This document shows, in pieces, positions 1-8,345 of a stretch of DNA of 64,000 nt. The stretch lies in the NCBI GenBank assembly GCA_030680235.1, contig JAUXWQ010000030.1, forward strand, positions 36,677-100,676. The letters run 5' to 3'. Each line of letters begins with the position of its first letter. Within the stretch, counting starts at the first letter, position 1. This DNA comes from Coxiellaceae bacterium. GTDB taxonomy: Bacteria > Pseudomonadota > Gammaproteobacteria > Coxiellales > Coxiellaceae. A program made the translations under genes and the position numbers. The notes beneath the pieces were generated by a model. The model was not told the origin of the DNA, searched no databases, and saw nothing but the letters and a program-made list of their open reading frames with translations.

Positions 1-575
1 ATCAAAGACGTTATCATATTTTTAATACCTACCTTTTTCAGGATTTTAAGATTAAAAAAGGTGATCCTATTTCTTATTTTGCAATTGTTTATGAAGAACA
101 ATTACCCGAGTACCATTGGTATCGTTGGCCAGCTTCTCGTAGCAATATTATTTCGAATGGGTGTCACTGGATAGATCATTTTTTATTTTTAAACAATTAT
201 TCAGAGCCTGTTAATTTTTATGCAAAAAAAATCTCTAATCATGAGACTTTTGTTTTTATCACGCTTGAAAATGGTGCAGCATTTACCTTGACGCTATCAC
301 ATACAGGTAGCTCGAGAATTGGTATGCAGGATTATATTGAGTTACGTTCTCAAGATGCGACAGCTAAAATCATTAATAGTAAAACGTATTTTGCTGAAAA
401 TTCATCGCGTGTACTCAGAAAAACGGCTGTGCAAAAGTTTGATGCTTTTAAAAGAATGTATTGCAAAATTTCAGAAGACATTGGTAATACAGCACGTTCA
501 AAATTAAATGAAAATCCAAAACAGATGGAATCAACTTTGTCTTTGATTCTTGATTTAGATGAGCAAATTTTATGA
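1..575 (+). CDS. Gfo/Idh/MocA-type oxidoreductase, C-terminal part (5'-truncated by window edge)
   Basis: The window opens inside this gene: the frame is open from base 3 to the stop at 573-575, about 190 codons, so the N-terminal NAD-binding domain is missing. The visible part holds the motif NGCHWIDHFLFL (bases 156-191), typical of the C-terminal substrate domain of Gfo/Idh/MocA sugar oxidoreductases, where the His and Asp line the active site. The stop overlaps the ATG of the next gene (ATGA at 572-575), so the two are translationally coupled. The neighbours are nucleotide-sugar enzymes, so a sugar dehydrogenase role in polysaccharide precursor synthesis is likely; the exact substrate cannot be read from the sequence. 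Confidence 0.75.
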   Translation, partial: QRRYHIFNTYLFQDFKIKKGDPISYFAIVYEEQLPEYHWYRWPASRSNIISNGCHWIDHFLFLNNYSEPVNFYAKKISNHETFVFITLENGAAFTLTLSHTGSSRIGMQDYIELRSQDATAKIINSKTYFAENSSRVLRKTAVQKFDAFKRMYCKISEDIGNTARSKLNENPKQMESTLSLILDLDEQIL

Positions 576-2680
576 AGCAATTATTACAATCGCTTAAAAC
601 AGGTGACCTCAGCTTAATAGAAGTACCTTCTCCACTAGCATCAGAGAATCATGTGTTAATAAAAACACGCTGTTCTTTAATATCTTCAGGTACTGAACGC
701 ATGTTAATGGACTTTGGTAAAGCGACTATTTTTGGAAAAATCAAACAACAACCCGAAAAAGTGGCTCAAGTTTTTGATAAGATTCGGACAGATGGACTGG
801 TTACTACCTTAGAAGCAGTACAAGCGAAGTTAGATCAACCCATACCCTTGGGGTATTGCAATGTAGGCACTGTGTTAGAAAATACAAATGGTGCGCGGCA
901 TTTTCAAGTGGGCGATCGTGTGATTAGCAATGGAGCACATGCAGAAGTGGTTTGTGTCCCTAAGAATTTATGCGTAAAAATTCCTGAGGTTGTTGATGAT
1001 GAATCTGCTACATTTGCAGTATTAGGTGCAATTGCACTACAAGGTATTCGTCTTATAAAACCTGATTTGGGTGAGTGTGTTGTTGTTATTGGCCTTGGGC
1101 TTATCGGTCAATTGGCTGTGCAGTTATTAATTGCTCAGGGTTGTCGTGTACTGGGCATTGATTTTGATGAAAGGCGGTGTGTTTTAGCAAAATCTTTTGG
1201 CGCTGATGTTTTTTGCGTAAATGAGAATAATAATTCTGTTGACTATGCAATGGCATTTTCGCGTTATCGGGGTGTTGATGCAGTATTAATCACCGCATCG
1301 ACTGACAGTAATCAACCAATACAGCAAGCAGCACACATGTGTCGTCAGCGTGGACGCATTGTGTTGATTGGTGTTGTTGGCCTGCAATTATCGAGAGAAG
1401 ATTTTTACAAAAAAGAAATTACTTTTCAGGTGTCTTGTTCCTATGGTCCTGGTCGTTATGATCCTCATTACGAACAGAAAGGAAATGATTATCCTGTTGG
1501 GTTTGTGCGTTGGACAGAGAATCGCAATATCGAAGCTGTTTTAGATATGATGGCAATGGGTAAAATTACTATTGCTCCGTTGATCACACACCGATTTATA
1601 TTTTTCGAGGCAGTAGCCGCTTATCGCGTTTTGGATGATCGAGATGCTTTGGGTATTTTATTAAAATATGCCACTGAAAAACAGGAGAAAGTGTCTGACA
1701 ATTTCACTGATACTTGTCCAAATAATACTGAAAAAAGTATCATTGTGGGCTGTGCAGGGGCTGGTAATTTTGCTTCGCGTATCTTATTACCACAATTTAA
1801 AAAACAGCCAGTTTTCTTAGATACCTTAGTTTCTAAAAATGGTGTAACAGCTGCTATTTATGCTAAAAAAAATGGATTTTTGCAGGCAAGCTGCCAATTT
1901 TCAGATCTCATTAAAAATAAAAAAATTAATACTGTTATTATTGTAACACCACATCATTTGCATGCGGATCAAATCATTCTTGCATTACAGGCAGGAAAGC
2001 ATGTTTATGTTGAAAAACCTTTAGCAATTACCATTGAGCAGTTGGATCGTGTTGTAGAAACCTATAATTCTTTAAAAACTAAACCTGTTGTGATGATAGG
2101 ATTTAACCGTCGTTTTTCACCATTGGTTGTAAAGATGAAAGCATTGCTATCGGATTTGGTTGAGCCTAAAAACATAGTGATGATGGTTAATGCAAAATTT
2201 ATCCCTAAAGAACATTGGACGCAGGATAATGATATTGGAGGCGGGAGATTAATTGGAGAGGCGTGTCATTTTATAGATTTGGTAAGATTCATAGCGGATT
2301 CACCTATCGCTCATGTCTCGATAAGCAATTTGCAATCTGATAAGTATTGTAAGAATGAAAATTTTACAGTAACGTTAACTTTTGAGAATGGATCAATGGG
2401 AGCGGTGCACTATTTTGCAAATGGGCATACGCGGTTTCCGAAAGAACGATTAGAAGTGTTTTGTGCAGGAAAAATTTTACAGTTGGATAATTTTAGAAAA
2501 TTGAACACCTTTGGATTTCGGCAGTCGGGTAAGCTATTTTCATGGCGTCAGCAAAAAGGGTATTCGGAAGCAATTGATGCATTTGTATCCGCTGTAACAC
2601 ATGGCTTGCCATCACCCATTTTATTTTCTGAGATTGTTGAAACGACAAGAGCTTGCTTGCAATGTCATGAGTCCGATTAA
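572..2680 (+). CDS. bi-domain oxidoreductase (MDR dehydrogenase fused to Gfo/Idh/MocA)
   Basis: This 702-residue protein fuses two oxidoreductase modules. Residues 1 to about 370 are a zinc-type medium-chain dehydrogenase-like domain with a Rossmann motif GLGLIGQLA from about residue 174. From about residue 390 a Gfo/Idh/MocA module begins with VGCAGAGNFASR and carries the family motif VEKPLAI near residue 479. Such fusions are known in capsule and O-antigen loci, usually next to a heparinase-like protein and WecB/WecC, as here; their reaction is not established. The start is the ATG of an ATGA overlap with the upstream Gfo/Idh gene, supporting coupled expression. Substrate unknown. Confidence 0.85.
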   Translation: MKQLLQSLKTGDLSLIEVPSPLASENHVLIKTRCSLISSGTERMLMDFGKATIFGKIKQQPEKVAQVFDKIRTDGLVTTLEAVQAKLDQPIPLGYCNVGTVLENTNGARHFQVGDRVISNGAHAEVVCVPKNLCVKIPEVVDDESATFAVLGAIALQGIRLIKPDLGECVVVIGLGLIGQLAVQLLIAQGCRVLGIDFDERRCVLAKSFGADVFCVNENNNSVDYAMAFSRYRGVDAVLITASTDSNQPIQQAAHMCRQRGRIVLIGVVGLQLSREDFYKKEITFQVSCSYGPGRYDPHYEQKGNDYPVGFVRWTENRNIEAVLDMMAMGKITIAPLITHRFIFFEAVAAYRVLDDRDALGILLKYATEKQEKVSDNFTDTCPNNTEKSIIVGCAGAGNFASRILLPQFKKQPVFLDTLVSKNGVTAAIYAKKNGFLQASCQFSDLIKNKKINTVIIVTPHHLHADQIILALQAGKHVYVEKPLAITIEQLDRVVETYNSLKTKPVVMIGFNRRFSPLVVKMKALLSDLVEPKNIVMMVNAKFIPKEHWTQDNDIGGGRLIGEACHFIDLVRFIADSPIAHVSISNLQSDKYCKNENFTVTLTFENGSMGAVHYFANGHTRFPKERLEVFCAGKILQLDNFRKLNTFGFRQSGKLFSWRQQKGYSEAIDAFVSAVTHGLPSPILFSEIVETTRACLQCHESD

Positions 2681-2693
2681 AAGTGTGGGTTAA

Positions 2694-2864
2694 GGTAACT
2701 TCTCAAAACCTCGGGGCAATTGAGGTGTCGAGCGAAGCGTTTCCCCCTTTAAAAAAGGGGGATTAAGGGGGATTTTATATAAAAATCCCTTCTGTCCTCC
2801 CTTTTACAAAGGGAGGGACCCTTCGTTTAACACCTCAATTTCCCCGGGTTTTTGAGAAGTCACC
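2694..2864. repeat. 171-bp inverted-repeat element (MITE-like) between oxidoreductase and wecC
   Basis: The ends at 2694-2727 and 2831-2864 are near-perfect inverted copies (left GGTAACTTCTCAAAACC, right read in reverse GGTGACTTCTCAAAAACC, both running into AATTGAGGTG). Inside are further palindromes of the CCCCCTTTAAAAAAGGGGG and CCCTCCCTTTTACAAAGGGAGGG kind. No coding frame and no convincing target duplication are visible. It fills nearly all of the 211-bp gap before wecC, so it may also act as a terminator or transcript-stabilising hairpin. Confidence 0.7.
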
Positions 2865-2891
2865 AATCAAGTATTAATCTGGAGTGGGTAA

Positions 2892-4118
2892 ATGGATTTA
2901 CGCGTTTGTATTATTGGATTAGGTTATATTGGCCTTCCTACCGCTGCATTGTTAGCAAATCATGGATTTCAAGTCTTAGGGGTAGATATTAATCCGGCAG
3001 TTGTTAAGGTAGTTAATGAGGGTGAAATTCACATTGTTGAATTAGGGCTTGAAGCTTTAGTAAAAGCAGCTGTTGTTTCGAAAAAACTAAGCGCATCGCT
3101 TGTGCCTGAGATTGCAGATGTATTTATTATTTCAGTGCCAACTCCCTTTACGAATGAAAAGCAGCCGGATTTATCTTATGTGATGAAAGCAGCTGAAAAT
3201 GTTGCACCTTTCTTGCGAGAAAATAATCTTGTTATTTTAGAGTCTACTTCTCCCGTTGGAACGACGCACAAAGTACAACAGCATATTTATTCCTTAAGGC
3301 CAGATTTAAAAAATTTATATATTGCTTATTGTCCTGAGCGCGTTATTCCTGGGCGAATCCTCAAAGAATTGATTGAAAACGATCGTATTGTGGGTGGGGT
3401 AGATGAGTTTTCAACAGAAAGGGCAAGGTGGTTTTATTCAAAATTTGTGAAGGGCAATGTGCTTGTAACGGATGCGTGTACGGCAGAAATGACAAAGCTC
3501 ACTGAGAATGCATTTCGGGATGTTAATATTGCCTTTGCAAATGAATTATCTATGATATGCGATGAATTAAAATTAGATGTCTGGGAATTAATTCGTTTGG
3601 CAAATCATCATCCAAGAGTTGATATTTTGCAGCCTGGACCCGGCGTTGGTGGGCATTGTATTGCAGTTGACCCTTGGTTTATTGTTTCAAAAACACCTGA
3701 CGTGGCTCAATTGATTAAAAAAGCGCGTGAAGTGAATATGGAAAAGAAAGCTTGGGTTATTCGTAAAATTAAAAAAGCGGCGGCAAACTATGAGAATCCT
3801 ACTATTGCGTGTCTTGGCATTACGTTTAAGCCAGATGTTGATGATTTACGCGAATCTCCTGCTAAAAAAATTGTAGAATCTTTGATGGATGCGAATGTAG
3901 GCAAAGTTATCGTTTGTGAGCCGCATTTACTCTATTCTGACAAATTTACCTTGATGTCAGCCGATCAGGCAATTCTAAGGGCGGATATTGTTGTGGTGCT
4001 TGTGGATCATCGCGAATTTAAAAACATCCCTTTGGATTTCTTTGAAGGAAAAATAGTGATAGATACTAGGGGTTGTTTTACACAGGCAGAGACTATATCT
4101 GAAGCGGTGTATGCCTAA
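2892..4118 (+). CDS. wecC: UDP-N-acetyl-D-mannosamine dehydrogenase
   Basis: The enzyme oxidises UDP-ManNAc to UDP-ManNAcA using two NAD+; this is the second step after WecB. The 408-residue protein begins with the NAD-binding motif GLGYIGLPT (residues 9-17), has SVPTPF in the first domain and the catalytic Cys256 in GVGGHCIAVDP. The central and C-terminal UDP-sugar dehydrogenase domains are complete (GITFKPDVDDLRESPA). The start ATG has a GGAG ribosome-binding site about 7 bases upstream. WecB lies at 6804-7991 on the other strand, supporting ManNAcA as the product. The gene overlaps the next one by 8 bases. Other nucleotide-sugar 6-dehydrogenases are less likely given the WecC-like motif spacing. 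Confidence 0.92.
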   Translation: MDLRVCIIGLGYIGLPTAALLANHGFQVLGVDINPAVVKVVNEGEIHIVELGLEALVKAAVVSKKLSASLVPEIADVFIISVPTPFTNEKQPDLSYVMKAAENVAPFLRENNLVILESTSPVGTTHKVQQHIYSLRPDLKNLYIAYCPERVIPGRILKELIENDRIVGGVDEFSTERARWFYSKFVKGNVLVTDACTAEMTKLTENAFRDVNIAFANELSMICDELKLDVWELIRLANHHPRVDILQPGPGVGGHCIAVDPWFIVSKTPDVAQLIKKAREVNMEKKAWVIRKIKKAAANYENPTIACLGITFKPDVDDLRESPAKKIVESLMDANVGKVIVCEPHLLYSDKFTLMSADQAILRADIVVVLVDHREFKNIPLDFFEGKIVIDTRGCFTQAETISEAVYA

Positions 4119-5685
4119 AATAGCTTTATATTTTCATACAATTCGATATTTAAAAATGTCGCAGATTTTTTGGCGAATGATAAAAGCTATCAAAAAACCA
4201 AGCATTTCTTTTACTGTGGACCGCATCATCGTTTTAAATCCTGATAATTTTATTGAGCCAATTTTGCATCAAACAAAATTTATTGAAGGTAATCATATTA
4301 TTTTCCTAAATAAGGCCTTATCACTGGATTGTATTTGGAAAAATAGTCAACAAGAATCCAAGCTATGGCAGTATCATTTGCATTACTTTAATGGACTATT
4401 ATCTTGTGATAAAAATACAGTATTTAAAATGACAGAATTGTTGCAATTCTGGTTAATCTATTATCCACCTTGTACAAAAATGGCATGGGATCCTTACCCA
4501 ATTTCTATTCGAATTGTTAATTTAATTAAATATCAGTTTATATATAGTAATTTATCGGCAGACTTATTAAAAAATATTTATTTACAAGCCCGTTTTCTTT
4601 ATGAGACTCCTGAGTATCATTTGTTGGGCAATCATTTGCTTGAAAATGCAAAGGCGCTTGTATTTTCGGGATTTTTTTTTGAAGGGGATGAACCACGAAA
4701 ATGGGCTCAATTAGGGTTGCACATTTTACATCAGGAAATACCAAGGCAGATATTAGACGATGGCGGATTTTTTGAATTATCGCCAATGTATCATGCATTA
4801 ATGCAAGAATTGATGTTGGATATTTATAATTTATTTCAGGCCTATCAAATCCCATTTCCTGCGTTATGGGGAATTAAATTGCAAAAAATGCGTTTTTGGT
4901 TAAAAGCAATGACCCATCCAGATGGCCAATTGTCATTTTTTAATGATTCAGCATTGTATATAGCGCCAACGCTGTTTGATTTGGAAGGCTATGCAAAGCG
5001 CTTGCATTTACCTGATGTTGAGTCGTCTTTAGAAGGTATCACGCATTTGAAAGAGAGCGGCTATATTCGTCTTCAAAAAAACAAGTGGGTTGCCATTTTA
5101 GATTGTGCAAAGATAGGACCAGATTATTTGCCAGCGCATGGACATGCAGATACATTATCATTCGAGCTTTCTCTGAATGGAAAGCGAATTATCGTTAACT
5201 CTGGTACAAGCACCTATTCTGATTTAAAACAGCGACAATGGGAACGATCGACTGCGGCACATAATACAGTTGAAATCAATAATCAGAATTCTTCTGATAC
5301 ATGGTCTTTTTTTCGTGTTGGAAAACGCGCTTATCCTTGTCAATTGAAAATCCAGGAAAATGAACAGTATTATACAGTAGTGTGTGGTCATACTGGATAT
5401 AAAAAATGTAATGTCATGCCGATACGCCAATGGATAATGACGGATCATCTATTTTCTATTGAGGATAATATTGGAGTAAAAAACAAGGGTGTTGTGAGAT
5501 TTTATTTGCATCCAGCCTTTGTTTTTTCAGAAAAAATAGAAGGGCTTAGTGAGAGTGCATTTTATCCTGAGTTTGGAAAAATGATACCATCAAACGTAAT
5601 AGCAAGACAATTTTATCAGACTACTAAATTGACAATTTCTTTTGATAAAGATTGCATTAATGATTTTCGGTTGAATTTTTCATAA
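4111..5685 (+). CDS. heparinase II/III-like (alginate-lyase family) protein
   Basis: This 524-residue protein has the layout of heparinase II/III family members: an alpha-toroid N-terminal half (residues about 60-330, with NHLLENAKAL and DGGFFELSPMYHALM) followed by a beta-sandwich C-terminal half that starts at the conserved HGHADTLSFELS motif (His343). Family members cleave uronic-acid polysaccharides by beta-elimination. No signal peptide is obvious, although export by another route is possible. Such proteins recur in capsule loci next to WecB/WecC; here a ManNAcA-containing chain would be the logical substrate (inference). Its last 70 bases overlap tail-to-tail with the glycosyltransferase on the opposite strand. 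Confidence 0.82.
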   Translation: MPKIALYFHTIRYLKMSQIFWRMIKAIKKPSISFTVDRIIVLNPDNFIEPILHQTKFIEGNHIIFLNKALSLDCIWKNSQQESKLWQYHLHYFNGLLSCDKNTVFKMTELLQFWLIYYPPCTKMAWDPYPISIRIVNLIKYQFIYSNLSADLLKNIYLQARFLYETPEYHLLGNHLLENAKALVFSGFFFEGDEPRKWAQLGLHILHQEIPRQILDDGGFFELSPMYHALMQELMLDIYNLFQAYQIPFPALWGIKLQKMRFWLKAMTHPDGQLSFFNDSALYIAPTLFDLEGYAKRLHLPDVESSLEGITHLKESGYIRLQKNKWVAILDCAKIGPDYLPAHGHADTLSFELSLNGKRIIVNSGTSTYSDLKQRQWERSTAAHNTVEINNQNSSDTWSFFRVGKRAYPCQLKIQENEQYYTVVCGHTGYKKCNVMPIRQWIMTDHLFSIEDNIGVKNKGVVRFYLHPAFVFSEKIEGLSESAFYPEFGKMIPSNVIARQFYQTTKLTISFDKDCINDFRLNFS

Positions 5686-6794
5686 AATAAAGTGGTGTCT
5701 CGTTCAGTCTCTTGATTTTGCATAAGCACACGTAATTTTTCTAAGCCTAGGGCTCCATCGCAGGGTGGGAATACTTCGGTATGACTGACATGTTCTTGTA
5801 AAAATCTTTCAGAATAACCAGAAATTCCAGCCAATATAGGTTTTCCTGTCATCGTGTATTCAAATATTTTCGAAGGCAAGACGCGCTCAAATGGCTCGTG
5901 TTTTCCTAAATGTAAGAATAAGATATCTGCATTTTGGTATTCTCTAATTAAAGCTTCTCTTGATATGGGATCAATAATTTCAATATTCTTCAAGCCAGCA
6001 CAAGCCGCTTTTAAGGCTTGTAATTTTCCGCCGCTGCCAATAATTTTAAATAGGCATTCTTCTATTGTGTGTTGTGCAAGATAAGGAATGATTTTTTCAA
6101 GTGCTTGTCCTAAACCAATATTGCCAGCATATAAAATGGTTTTTATTTTGTTTTTATTTTTTGTCGTTGTTATATTATTAAAGCAAACATCGACTCCGTT
6201 GGATATATAAGTAAGATGGCAAGCAGAATTAATTTTAGATAATAAGTAAGAAGCAAAATCAGGAGAAACTAAATTGATGACCGAGGCTTTTTTAAAGGTA
6301 TAATTTTCCACCTGCTTAAAAATCGGTAAAAATAGGATTTTAATGGGCCTTGACAATAAGGCTTCCATGGTTTCAGTGAAAATATCTCGGATATCAAGCA
6401 GTAGAGGGCAGCGATATTTTTTTGCGGCATTGGCTGCTAAAAACGCGGTGAATAGGCGAGATGATGTGGCTACGACACAGTCATACTTTTTCTTTTTTCT
6501 TAAAAATTTTTTAACAGAAAAATAATAGGCTGCGAAGGCTTTTGCCTGGTCAATAAATCCAGAATGATGGCAAGGTAATTGCACGCGACAAATATGTAGG
6601 TTTTCTTCTTGTTCATAAGCTTGTGTTTTTGCTTGGTAATTTGAGTATCGGTTTGGCATTGTAGTGACTAGATCAATATGGATATTGAGTGATTTAGCAA
6701 GGGGTATTAGCTCATTAATTAAGGCTGCTGTTCTGAAAGAACCGGCGCATAAATCTGGCGTGTAATAAAAGCTTAATAGTAAAATTCGTTTCAT
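5616..6794 (-). CDS. glycosyltransferase family 4 (WbuB-like)
   Basis: The 392-residue protein is a GT-B retaining glycosyltransferase. The N-terminal domain starts with ILLLSFYYTPDLCAGSFR and carries DIRDIFTET, a pattern seen in WbuB-type enzymes that transfer N-acetylfucosamine-type sugars. The C-terminal donor domain has LYAGNIGLGQALE and the E-x7-E region near PFERVLPSKIFEYTMTGKP. It is 9 bases downstream of wecB on the minus strand, so both form a short divergent operon. It should act at the inner membrane adding one sugar to the lipid-linked repeat unit. The 3' end overlaps the heparinase-like gene by 70 bases; both C-termini look natural in length. Confidence 0.85.
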   Translation of the reverse strand: MKRILLLSFYYTPDLCAGSFRTAALINELIPLAKSLNIHIDLVTTMPNRYSNYQAKTQAYEQEENLHICRVQLPCHHSGFIDQAKAFAAYYFSVKKFLRKKKKYDCVVATSSRLFTAFLAANAAKKYRCPLLLDIRDIFTETMEALLSRPIKILFLPIFKQVENYTFKKASVINLVSPDFASYLLSKINSACHLTYISNGVDVCFNNITTTKNKNKIKTILYAGNIGLGQALEKIIPYLAQHTIEECLFKIIGSGGKLQALKAACAGLKNIEIIDPISREALIREYQNADILFLHLGKHEPFERVLPSKIFEYTMTGKPILAGISGYSERFLQEHVSHTEVFPPCDGALGLEKLRVLMQNQETERDTTLFYEKFNRKSLMQSLSKEIVNLVV

Positions 6795-6803
6795 TGCTTG
6801 ATC

Positions 6804-7991
6804 CTAGATTTCAGCGAGAACTTGCTTTTTAGAGGCAGTGTTGTCATGAGGTATTTTGCTTAAAATAAATTGCGTAATACGTTCAGATGCTTTTCCATCG
6901 CCATAAGGATTAGCAATTGTGGATATTTTTTCATAGCGAGTTGCATCCGACATTAAGGATTCTGTTTCGACAACAATCTTGTCGGTGTCTGTGCCGGTTA
7001 AAATAACAACGCCTGCTGCAACGCCTTCAGGTCGTTCCGTGACTGATCTTGTCACTAGCACGGGTTTCCCAAAAGAAGGTGCTTCTTCTTGAACGCCGCC
7101 GGAATCTGAAATAATTAATGTTGCTTTATCCATTAAATAAACAAAGCTGTCATAGTCGACTGGTTCAATGAGGTGAATATTAGGAAGACAAGATAAGTTT
7201 TCATAAACAGGTTTTTGCACGTTTGGATTTAAGTGTACTGGATAAATAAAGTGCCAATCAGGATGTTGTGTTGCAAGTTGACGAAAAGCAGTGCAAATAC
7301 GTAAAAATCCTTCTCCAAAATTTTCGCGTCGATGACCCGTGATCAAAATCATTTTTTTTTTGTGCACAAGGATATTTTGAATGGCGTCACTGAATAGGCT
7401 TAAATAGTTTTTTTTAGCATTTACTTTTTCACGCATCCAAAATAGGGCGTCAATCACAGTATTTCCAGTGACAATAATATTTTCATCGGGAATATTTTCT
7501 TGCAATAGATTTTTTTTTGCGTTGAGCGTGGGGGCAAAATGAAACTCTGCAATACGTGAAATAACGGCGCGATTCATTTCTTCTGGAAAAGGCGCATATA
7601 TATTATGTGTACGTAGTCCTGCTTCCACATGCGCCACAGGAATTTTTTCATAGAAGGCGGCTAGTGCAGCTGCCATTGCGGAAGTGGTATCGCCTTGAAC
7701 TAAGACAAGATTGGGTTTATGTTGCTTTAGGATTATCTGCATTCCTTTAAGAACGCGCGTGGTAATGGCGCTTAGGTCTTGATTAGGAGACATGATATTT
7801 AAATCATGATCGGGTATGATTTCAAAAGACCGTAAAACACGATCGAGCATTTCACGGTGTTGTCCTGTAACGCAAACAATATGTTCAATGTCGTGTGTAT
7901 GTTTTCTTAGTTCATGGACAATGGGCGCCATTTTAATGGCGGAAGGGCGTGTACATAAAACACTAAGGACCTTAATGGCAGCTGCATCCAT
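6804..7991 (-). CDS. wecB: UDP-N-acetylglucosamine 2-epimerase (non-hydrolysing)
   Basis: It interconverts UDP-GlcNAc and UDP-ManNAc in the cytoplasm, feeding WecC. The 395-residue protein has the family layout: an N-terminal motif CTRPSAIKMAP (residues about 13-23), HVEAGLRTHNIYAPFPEEMNR with the catalytic acidic residues, GHRRENFG, SDSGGVQEEAPSFGKPVLV and TERPEGV. The usual N-terminal motif is GTRPEAIKMAP, so G-to-C and E-to-S substitutions are slightly unusual, but the catalytic positions are intact. A promoter-like TTGACT-16 bp-CATACT lies about 55-80 bases upstream of the ATG. It heads a two-gene minus-strand operon with the WbuB-like glycosyltransferase. Confidence 0.93.
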   Translation of the reverse strand: MDAAAIKVLSVLCTRPSAIKMAPIVHELRKHTHDIEHIVCVTGQHREMLDRVLRSFEIIPDHDLNIMSPNQDLSAITTRVLKGMQIILKQHKPNLVLVQGDTTSAMAAALAAFYEKIPVAHVEAGLRTHNIYAPFPEEMNRAVISRIAEFHFAPTLNAKKNLLQENIPDENIIVTGNTVIDALFWMREKVNAKKNYLSLFSDAIQNILVHKKKMILITGHRRENFGEGFLRICTAFRQLATQHPDWHFIYPVHLNPNVQKPVYENLSCLPNIHLIEPVDYDSFVYLMDKATLIISDSGGVQEEAPSFGKPVLVTRSVTERPEGVAAGVVILTGTDTDKIVVETESLMSDATRYEKISTIANPYGDGKASERITQFILSKIPHDNTASKKQVLAEI

Positions 7992-8045
7992 GCGAAAATA
8001 CCTTGCAATGTAAGTTGGTAGAAACTTACGTTATCAGTAAGCAAT

Positions 8046-8073
8046 AGTATGTTACCTATCAAAGGGGAGTCAA
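8046..8073 (-). promoter_or_regulatory. candidate sigma-70 promoter for wecB
   Basis: Read on the minus strand, TTGACT (8073-8068) and CATACT (8051-8046) are separated by 16 bases, a close match to a housekeeping promoter. It points at wecB, whose ATG lies at 7991. The promoter sits just beyond the left target duplication of the neighbouring repeat element. Confidence 0.45.
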
Positions 8074-8090
8074 CATTTTTAACGAGTTGC

Positions 8091-8265
8091 CAGGAGTTCC
8101 CACTGAAGCCCATTCTTTTCATGTTTGGGTGAGGTTGGACGATAATTTGTTTCGAAAATACTCACATGCTAACGTGTATGTGCCGCTTTTCTCAACAAAT
8201 TATCGTCCAGCCTCACCTCAAATTTGAAAAGTCGTGGTTTTCCAAATATTCAGCGGGAACTACTG
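8091..8265 (-). repeat. MITE-like element, CAGTAGTTCCC family, copy 1 (175 bp)
   Basis: This non-coding element has terminal inverted repeats CAGGAGTTCCC and CAGTAGTTCCC (right end read in reverse) and an inner palindrome built on CGATAATTTGTT / AACAAATTATCG. It is flanked by an exact 9-bp direct repeat ACGAGTTGC (8082-8090 and 8266-8274), as expected for a target duplication. It is the same family as the copies at 62330-62502 and 63861-64000, in opposite orientation. It lies between the divergent wecB and pglF/wbpM-type genes; the rest of that 350-bp gap holds the wecB promoter and a TATAAT (8301-8306) ahead of the + strand gene. Confidence 0.85.
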
Positions 8266-8345
8266 ACGAGTTGCTTCTGAAAGTAGCTATTTGAATCATT
8301 TATAATTGAGGTGTATTGTTCTCGCAAAATATAAGGAACATTTTC

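Noticed and set aside
2694..2864. Target duplication for the 171-bp inverted-repeat element
   Set aside because: The bases on either side do not match over any length from 2 to 10, so I do not claim one.
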